Below, piece by piece: positions 56,759 to 64,000 of a stretch of DNA of 64,000 nucleotides. The stretch is from Dactylorhiza incarnata (Eukaryota > Streptophyta > Magnoliopsida > Asparagales > Orchidaceae): contig JAWHQI010000040.1 of the NCBI GenBank assembly GCA_033032865.1, forward strand, positions 7,237,001 through 7,301,000. The letters run 5' to 3'. Below the pieces are notes generated by a model. The model ran no database searches and had not been told where the DNA came from. It saw nothing but the letters and a program-made list of their open reading frames with translations. The position numbers and the translations under genes were made by a program. The stretch's first letter is position 1; each line of letters starts with the position of its first letter.

Positions 56759-57927
56759 TGTTAAAATTTTTTGATTTAAATCGTTTAGGAGTAAGCAGGA
56801 GTTCCATCAACTGAGTTATAGCCAAACAACCACAATGCCACACAGCAACACAAGAAACTTTATTGAAAAACAAACTTCATTTACAGTGCGAGGTATACAT
56901 GGCGAGACATGACTCATCAGAATCACGGAGGCGAGAAGAACAAAACACACCAAAACAAAACTGGCGGCCAGACAAGCTGAGACCGCATAGACCGCTCGAC
57001 TCCAGAAGTCGCCCGGCTTGTCCTGAGACCGCGCGAACAGAAAACAGACAAGCCTCCTGCACAGCAAGACCGCCACCTCAGACCGCACGAACTGGAGCTT
57101 TATTGGAATAAAGAACTGAAGCTGTCGCCAGACCGCAACTCAGATCGCCTAACCGCTTAAGGTCGCCTGATCACTGAGCTCGCTGCGAACAGCACAAGAA
57201 TGAACATAAACCAGTTCGCAGACTGACCGCTGCCGAACTATTTATTCAAGCCGTTGGGAATCACCAAGGAAGGAGACCGCAACCTACTGACCGCAAACCT
57301 GCGAACACAACAAACAGTCAACTCGCTTCCAAGACCACTCGACCTCAAAGTGAGACCGCACGAATTAGCCCAGGCTCAGTTCTTACAGTTCTCATTTTTA
57401 ATGGCGGGCCCTGCACCTTTATTTATAGGCGGGTGGACGGATGTCGTCACCGCGCAGGAGAGATACAATCACCACCAGTCAGATCGCCAGCGGTCTCATA
57501 AGGCAGACCGCGCGATCAGACAACTTGGACGACCTATCCGACCAAGACTGCAGATCAGCAAGCAGACCGCGCCCAGATCGGGCGAACACGAGACTGCGCA
57601 CAAGCCGCGCGGGCACAAAGATACTCCTCCCTTAGACCACCAGGAGCAAGAAGGAACCATCTGGCCGACTTCAGACAAGTCGCCAGATCGCCAAGACAGA
57701 CCGCCCGGATAGACGGTCTTATAAGAACAACTCGCCCGGTCTACCAACAATGAAGACAGGCCAACCAGCAGATCAACTCAGGAACAGACCGCAGCTACAA
57801 AGAACAGACCGGTAGAACCAGCAGTCCGCCAGAGCAGACCGGAAGAATATAGACACAAACCGCGTGGTCTCGGCGGTCTCCCAAAAACAAACCGCCCAGT
57901 CTCTACTACACTTCAAAAAATTCAACA
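56759..57927 (-). mobile_element. Copia 5' LTR, right copy
   Basis: 1169 bp, TGTTGAATTTTTTG ... TTTTAACA on the minus strand. It matches the 3' LTR closely, with scattered differences and small indels. A TTTATTTATAGG (TATA on the minus strand) is near 57417-57430. The intact TG...CA ends contrast with the mutated 3' LTR start. Confidence 0.95.
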
Positions 57928-58344
57928 GAAAGTAGCGGTTCCGATCATCCTTCTGGGGCCGCTCCTGAGACGGTAAATGACAAAATTGATCACTATTTCC
58001 TTTCCGCGGTCTCAACTTCTTCAAGAGGAGCTGACTCAGAGTTGATCGCATATCTTGATCATTCTTCTAATGATCTTGTCCATTTGATCTCACAGGTGCT
58101 TGACCCTTTCGAAGCGCAGAATCTTCGGGAGACCACTTCAGAGCTTGATATCGAGGAGAGGAAGAGGTAGGCCGCTGAGGAGGCGGACAGATTAAAAGCA
58201 GAGGTGGAGAGGAAAGAGAAGTGAGAAAAAGAGAGAAAGGAAAAGGAGGAGAAGGCAGCGCAGACCGCTGCGGAGAAAGAGAAAAAGGAAGATGAGGACA
58301 GGGTTGTGTTGATCGTCGCCGAGAAGAAGAAGGATGAAGAGATG
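57928..58344 (+). pseudogene. Unrecognised NLS/coiled-coil ORF, 3' part
   Basis: After the GAAAG duplication the frame continues GSDHPSGAAPETVNDKIDHY, SELIAYLDHSSNDLVHLI and DPFEAQNLRETTSELD. A Lys/Glu/Ala-rich coiled coil follows (AAEEADRLKAEVERKEK), with stops near 58168 and 58222. It ends at KKKDEEM where a SIRE-like LTR begins. With the left-copy 5' part the frame crosses the insertion site cleanly, so both halves were one ORF of about 350-400 codons. The relative at 25986-26810 shares the AYLD box and coiled coil. Confidence 0.6.
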
Positions 58345-58577
58345 TGTTGTTAATGGAACGTTCACCTATAGGGGGGTGTTAGGTGATCTCGGTACTTTTC
58401 GAAATATTAGCATGATTTATGACTATTCAAGCAGAGCACAAAGTATTGCACAAGAAAATCACAGTAGACGACACAAGATCTATAGAGGTTCCTCAAGACC
58501 GGGTGTCTTGAGTAGTCCTCTGTCCCTCTGCGCCTACCTAGCAGTGTGTTAGGCTCGTCAAACTCCTCCAAATCTTC

Positions 58578-58915
58578 AGGCCCTCAAGCCTTACAACACA
58601 AACCCGCAAGTTCTACAGCCTAGGCCCGCAAGCCCCTACTGCACCCGAGCCCGCAAGCTCGACAGTCAGGCCCTCAAGCCCTACACAACACAGACCCACA
58701 AGTCCTATGTCTACAGCCTAGGCCCGCAAGCCCCTACTGCACCCAAGCCCTCAAGCTCGACAAAATCGGACCCGCAAGTCCACTGCCCTGGCCCTCAAGC
58801 CTCACAGCTCTCCAACCCTCAAGCTAGACAAAATCGAACCCGCAAGTCCACTACCCTGCCCCTCAAGCCTCACAGCTCTCCAGCCCTCAAGATAGACACT
58901 TAGGCCTGCAAGCCT
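58578..58915 (-). repeat. Array of about 15 mini-hairpins with shared loop and varying stems
   Basis: The core CCGCAA/CCTCAA (minus strand TTGCGG/TTGAGG) recurs about 15 times in 340 bp, flanked by short complementary arms. Stems include AGGC/GCCT (58578-58591, 58902-58915), AAC/GTT (58601-58612), CGAGC/GCTCG (58646-58661) and GGAC/GTCC (58768-58781). It lies roughly 290-630 nt downstream of the expected transcription start. Confidence 0.8.
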
Positions 58916-59236
58916 TACAACAATGAAATTACAATGATGACAAGTGCTTCTTCTGCCTGATGGAGATCGAAAACTTGAGGTTGAAGAAGATGTTTCTGAT
59001 TCAGATCTTGAAAGCGCAGTTCTTCGTTAATCTCTTTTCTTAGCCTGATGATGATCGACTTCTTATCAGTCAATGGAGATGACTGATTCTTCTGAGAATG
59101 CTTGATTCTTGTTCTCTACTGGTTCTTCTTCTTCTCCGCAGAATGTACTGTTGTATTGAGAAACAACAACGGTATTCTTTTTTGCTCTTATTTCTCTCTG
59201 GTGAAGAAGACCTTTTCTAGGGCATCACTGTTCCCT

Positions 59237-59243
59237 TTTATAG
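59237..59243 (-). promoter_or_regulatory. TATA box of SIRE-like LTR
   Basis: CCTATAAAAGGGAAC on the minus strand, a strong plant TATA context. The transcription start would be expected near 59205-59212. Confidence 0.7.
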
Positions 59244-59763
59244 GACGGAAGAACCACTTAACGATCACATATAATGTCCTTTAATGTCAGACGCCATTCC
59301 TTAAGAGCACGCACTGATAGGACAATCAGGAGGCGGCATTAATTGCTGACAGCGCGTCCGCAATATTTGAATTCCGTCTCGACGATATTTCCAGCTTCAT
59401 GCTGATATTGACAGCATTATGACGATATGGATAATAGGGTTTAGGGATATGGATAATATCTCGATGACAGGACTTTGTCGATGCCTTAGGCCTTGAAGGA
59501 TCTTCAAGCCTTCTAGATTCTGCCTCTGACGCTAATGTCTCAATGATACAAGATATTCTGGCATTTCTGCATATACAGCGATATGTTATCTCTAACTATG
59601 TCGACATGATCTTCTTTCTTGTAGTCTGTCGTCGTAATCACTTTGTTCTTTCGACAACATGAGCGATATCATGTCGACAGACTCTGCTTTAGCAACTGCT
59701 TGTCTTCAGCTGTCCTTCTTCAGTCTTCTCGACGTCACGCCTTCTTTACGATGATATCTGTTC

Positions 59764-60125
59764 TTCTCGACGACAAGGCTACTTTGATGATGTCGACGAT
59801 ACTGCATCTTCTCGATGACATGGCTTCTTTGATGATGTCGACGATCCTGCATCTTCTCGACGACATTCCTTCCTCTTGAATCTGTCTCAGCGGTTGGATT
59901 GAGAAGGCTTCCTCTTCTCAGCGGATTCTGTCAATCTGTAGAGAAGTTTCTGCGTTCGACGAACTGCATTCTTCATTCGATGAACAGAATTCTGCATTCG
60001 ACGAACTCCACTCTTCTGTACCGTCTCTACATTCGACGAACTTCATCTTCTGCGTTCGACGAACTCCATTCTTCGGTTCCGTCTCTGCGTTTGACGAACT
60101 TCATTCTACGTTCGATGAATTCACC
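59764..60125. repeat. TCGACGA-rich tandem repeats in LTR U3
   Basis: A 45-bp unit beginning TTCTCGACGAC repeats at 59764, 59809 and 59854 (CTTTGATGATGTCGACGAT inside). From about 59955 to 60125, TTCGACGAA/TTCGATGAA occurs seven times at 21-35-bp spacing. TTCGACGAA is a palindrome around one base. Confidence 0.85.
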
Positions 60126-60317
60126 TAGTCTCAGCGTTTGCTTTGCTCATCCTCATGATGACAAGCATACTTTGTCGACGACATCTCCTATTCTTCTCGA
60201 CGACAAACTTTTAACTTCCTGGGATTATGATCTAGAGAAGTGATCAAATACAAAGTGAAGTTTTCTTGACTTGGTGACTTCTTCAAATCAGGAATCATGT
60301 GGGCAAGATTCCCAACA

Positions 60318-60496
60318 ATCTCCCCCTATTTGAATAAGTCAGAATCTCAATTCAAGCTACTTTTACTTGACAGAAAATGTTATAATCTTAAATGGAAGGT
60401 ATGAGCATTTAAGATTTTACTTATCTTTTGCTGATCTTATGTGTACATCAAGCTTGTAGCTCCCCCTTGATTTGATGTCTCTTCTTTTGTGGCTCC
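60318..60496 (-). mobile_element. 3' internal end of SIRE-like element
   Basis: A polypurine tract at 60318-60330 and about 165 bp of non-coding internal sequence. It is cut at 60497 by another copia LTR. Confidence 0.65.
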
Positions 60497-61504
60497 TGTT
60501 AAAATTTTTGAAATTGGACCGTTTAGGAGTAAGCAGGAGTTATATCAACTGAGTTATAGCCAAACAACTACAATGCCACACAGAAACACGAGAAACTTTA
60601 TTGAATCACAATCTTCAATTACAGTGCGAGGTATACATGACGAGACATGATTCATAACAATCACGGAGGGGAGAAGAACAAAACACACCAAAAAGCAAAG
60701 CTGGCGGCTAGACAAGCTAAGACCGCACAAGCCGCACCACTCCAGAACTCGCCCGGTCTTCCCTGAGATCGCACGAACAGAAACCGGACAGACTTCCAGC
60801 ACTGCAAGACCGCACCTCAGACCGCACGAACTGGAGCTTTATTGGAACAAAGAACTGAAGCTGTTGCCAAACCGCAACTCAGATTGCCTAACCGCTGAAG
60901 GTCGCCTGATCGCTGAGCTCGCTGTGAACACCACAAGAATGAACATAAACCAGCTCGCAGACAGACCGCTGCCGAGCTGTTTATTCAAGCCGCTGGGAAT
61001 CACCAAGGAAGAAGACCGCAACCTGCTGATCGCAAACCTGCAAACACAACAAACAGTCAGCTCGCTTCCGAGACCGCCCGACCTCAAAGTGAGACCGCAC
61101 GAATTAACCCAGGCTCTATTCTTACAGTTCTCACTTCTCAATGATGGGCCATGCACCCCTATTTATAGGTGGGTAGACGGATGTCGTCACCGCCCAAACT
61201 GGGATACAGTAACCGCCCATCAAATCGCGAGCGGTCTCACAAGACAAACCGCACGATCACAACCCTTGGACAATGCCCTGTCCAAGACCGCAGATCAGCA
61301 AGTAGATCGCGCCCAGGATGCGCGAACATGAGACCGTGCACAAGCCGTGCGGTCCCAACAATGCTCCTTCCTTAGACCACCAGGAGCTAGCTAAGAACCA
61401 TATGGCCGACTTCAGAGCAGTCTCCAGATCGCCAGGACAGGTCTCCCGGACAGGCAGTTACATCATAACAAACAGCCCGGTCTTCCAACAAAGAAGACAG
61501 GCCT
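60497..61504 (-). mobile_element. Third copy of the GACCGC copia LTR, truncated
   Basis: It begins at the TGTTAAAATTTTTG end and matches 34925-35900 with more differences than the other copies. It is cut after GAAGACAGGCC by the giant LTR, losing about 200 bp of U3. No coding sequence. Confidence 0.85.
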
Positions 61505-64000
61505 TTTCCTTTGGGCCGTCGGCTAGAGGTAGGAGACAAAATCAAAGCCGTTGATTTTGTCTCCTTGATCTCTATTAGCAGACCACAATAATTCTGCCTA
61601 GAATTATTCAGTGGTTTGCATGCAATTTTTGAAGGCCTTAGAGGCCATTTTGGCAAAAAGAGGCAGATAAAACTTTTGTAGCCCTATGTGTCTACTTTCA
61701 TTTGCCACTAGAATCAACTGATTTGGTGCAATGTGGACACCAGGGAACTCATTTCCCTAGGACTGCTCCTTGTGTTGGGCAGAAATTAAAAGTGCAATAT
61801 CTTTTAAATGGCTTAACCAAATCCCTTCATTTTTCTACCATGCATGCATGGTATGATGACACACCTAGGGTTTCAATTTGGGAATTTTTGGATGTGTATC
61901 CATTGAGTTATTTCATTTATTAGTAAAAGTAAATATTTGGTATATATGGAGTTGTATAACTCCAAACACCCCCTAATTTGGGGGGTGAGCTCTTTTTATA
62001 TATCTAAATCTCTGGTTAAAATTTCATCACATGTGCATGAGTATTTTTCTCTGAATTTCAAAATGAAGTTAGGGTCTTAAGTGAAAATTTTGGGTGCTAA
62101 TAGTCAATTTGGGCTTTTGAGCTTTTTGATGGAATTGAAGGTGCGAATCACCTTGCATGCCTCTAAAACCTTGGGGTTAGTGTATGTCATGAGGATATAC
62201 ATCATTGACATAAGTTTCATGATTATTGGAAGTTATTTTCCTAAAGTTTTTAATTAAATGAAAATTGTCACACTTTTAAATTAATGAAATAATTTGAATC
62301 ATAAACTTAGGGATAAATCCAACACTCTGGGAAATAGATCTTTGACTGGAAAGGCACATTTAGGAATTTTGTTGGAATTTTTGGACCTCATTTATTTCTC
62401 TGAATATGATTTATTTGGTTAGGTCAATTTATTCAATTATGACATTTAGGTCTCATATGCTTTTGGAGAACTATGAAATTATTCTAGTAGGTTTCCTTGG
62501 TAATTCTATAGCTCTGTAAATTTTATCATAATTTTTAGATGAATTTTAGTGGTAATTATCAATTTATTGAGGAAAAACCCTCTTTTGTAATTAATTAATT
62601 TAATGGGGTAAAATAGTTTGTAAAATTCTAAATCTCTGGATTTAGTGTTTTTAAATGATTATTATACTAGGATAATTTTATCAGAATTTATAGAGACATA
62701 TTAAGGGTAGTTGTAGTGTAAATCCCTATTTGCACCCCATTTATGTTAAATATAAACTATGGTCAAATATTCCTGTTAAAAATGTGAAACTTAGGATTTG
62801 GTGTTCTTAAACCATTATTATGCCATGATAATTTTCCCAGAATTTATTGAAGTCTTAACAAAGCACTTGTAGTGTAAACCCTTATACGCACGCCAAACGT
62901 AACAAATGATAATTAAGGGTAAATACTCCTTAGAATAATATGAAACTTAGGCATTGCTGTTTTTAGGTCAATAACATACTTCTGTGATTTATTCATATTT
63001 TATTGAGACATGTAGGTGGTGGTTGTAGTGTAAACTCTTATTGGCACACCGCTTGTATTAAATGAATATTGTGAATAAATATTACCTGGAATATTATGAA
63101 ACCTTGGATTTGGTGTTTTTAGATGATTAGTATGCTAGGTTAATTTTCTCAGAATTTTTGGAGTTCACATTTTAGTACTTGGTGTGTAAAGTCACATCTT
63201 CATCTTTTTCATGATAAATATAAATTACGATTATAAATTTACTGGAAAAATATGATCTTCTGGAAATAGTGTGTTTATGTCAATATGAAGCTACTGCAAT
63301 TTTTCCAGATTTTTAGGAAGTCTAATTTCAGTAATTGTAGTGTAGAGACATGTTTTCTCTCCTTTAAAGATAAATAGAAATTGTGGGTTTAAAATGTTTG
63401 GAAAAATATGATCTTCTGGAAATAGTGATTTTATGTTCATATGAAGCTCTGTAATTTTTCCAGATTTTTAGGAAGTCTAATTTCAGTAATTGTAGTGTAG
63501 AGCCATGTTTTCTCTCCTTTAAAGATAAATAGAAATTGTGGGTTTAAAATGTTTGAAAAAATATGATCTTCTGGAAATAGTGATTTTATGTTCATATGAA
63601 GCTACTGTAATTTTTACAGAATTTTAGGAAGTCAAAATCTTGTACTTGATGTGTAAAATTATTTTTCCATTCATTCATTGAAAATTAGGGATTATGGTTA
63701 TTTAATTGCTGGAAAAATATGAAATATTGGAAATCTTTTTATCATGTCACATTTCACCTCTGGAAGGATATTTAACAAGTTTGAATTCACTAGCATGATA
63801 CCTCCTTCACATTTTAGATTCAGATTAGTAATTAATGAATTTTTATAGGGGGCAAAATTATATGAAACATGCTTGGATTTTGATCATCCCTTATTTTATC
63901 CACTATAAACCTATGATAAAAAAATTAGAAGTCATTTGGAAGTAATTTGACCAAGGTTCCATCATAGGAATCTAAGTTAGTTATATGTCGTGGTCTGCGG
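61505..64000 (+). mobile_element. Second giant chromovirus LTR, truncated both sides
   Basis: From TTCCTTTGGGCCGTCGGC it matches about 4075-6570 of the first LTR in order, including the 156-bp array (landmarks at 62712, 62868, 63024, 63180, 63336, 63491, 63647). The left 1.26 kb of the LTR is missing at the junction with the copia LTR, and the right side runs off the window. No gene. Confidence 0.9.

Larger units (their letters stand above)
51697..57927 (-). mobile_element. Full-length Ty1/copia element with GAAAG target duplication
   Basis: Both LTRs (51697-52876 and 56759-57927), the primer-binding site, polypurine tract, gag, protease, integrase, reverse transcriptase and RNase H are present in copia order on the minus strand. 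GAAAG flanks it at 51692-51696 and 57928-57932. It is complete in outline but defective: a Cys to Trp change in the knuckle, a missing integrase zinc domain and a frame shift in reverse transcriptase. It interrupts the NLS-bearing ORF. Confidence 0.95.
58345..60317 (-). mobile_element. SIRE-like copia LTR, minus strand
   Basis: It reads TGTTGGGAATC ... TAACAACA on the minus strand, about 1.97 kb, preceded by the polypurine tract AATAGGGGGAGAT (60318-60330). U3 has TCGACGA-type repeats, a TATAAAA box lies at 59237-59243, and R/U5 has a mini-hairpin array. The left end may be 58345 or 58348. It inserted into, or recombined with, the NLS/coiled-coil ORF. Confidence 0.75.

Noticed and set aside
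58578..58915. Repeat array as a CRISPR or a repeat-protein gene
   Set aside because: Spacing is irregular and no long open frame crosses it on either strand. It lies inside an LTR.

Overview
This window is a block of nested LTR retrotransposons from a large, repeat-rich plant nuclear genome, probably an angiosperm. The evidence for a plant is: Ty1/copia elements primed by initiator Met-tRNA (TGGTATCAGAG), Athila/Tat-like Ty3/gypsy elements primed by tRNA-Asp, a chromovirus with a chromodomain, and plant-type TATA promoters inside the LTRs. I found no ordinary host gene, rRNA, tRNA gene or CRISPR array. The species cannot be named from the sequence. Every coding region belongs to a transposable element, and most are broken.

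Layout, left to right. 1-1296 is the 3' part of an Athila-like LTR (family A). 1297-2815 is the decayed 3' end of a chromovirus, followed by a giant LTR of about 5.8 kb (2816-8593). 8594-14083 holds minus-strand Athila/Tat-like material: an LTR-like block, a broken zinc-knuckle ORF, a tRNA-Asp primer site and a 1.78-kb LTR. 14084-25271 is an LTR-sharing tandem of two gag-only copia elements on the minus strand, each with an extra ORF. 25272-26810 is an LTR fragment plus a Lys/Glu-rich ORF. 26811-29750 is a plus-strand SIRE-like copia (LTR, primer site, gag). 29751-31227 is a reversed family A LTR.

31223-38683 and 47974-55843 are two copies of one segment: a chromovirus integrase end, a copia gag relic, an unknown ORF and part of a copia element. 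Between them lie a gag/protease-only Athila-like element (38684-44257) and most of a dead chromovirus gag-pol (44258-48577). The right-hand copia copy (51697-57927) is complete from LTR to LTR, with a GAAAG target duplication. 57928-58344 is the rest of the ORF it split. 58345-60496 is a SIRE-like LTR with some internal sequence. 60497-61504 is a third copia LTR copy. 61505-64000 is a second, truncated copy of the giant LTR.

The elements interact mainly by insertion, unequal recombination and duplication, not as a gene pathway. The strongest unexplained signals are structural. (1) In the transcribed part of one LTR (58578-58915), about 15 mini-hairpins share a loop while their stems differ. 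The single-step stem variants read as G-U pairs only on the LTR's own sense strand. (2) In five LTR families an inverted repeat lies 20-65 bp upstream of the TATA box. (3) The giant LTR carries a strongly diverged seven-unit array still in 156-bp register, a cluster of about 19 TTGAC cores, and two adjacent hairpins with nearly the same 14-nt loop. (4) An unrecognised NLS-plus-coiled-coil ORF family appears in two independent places.
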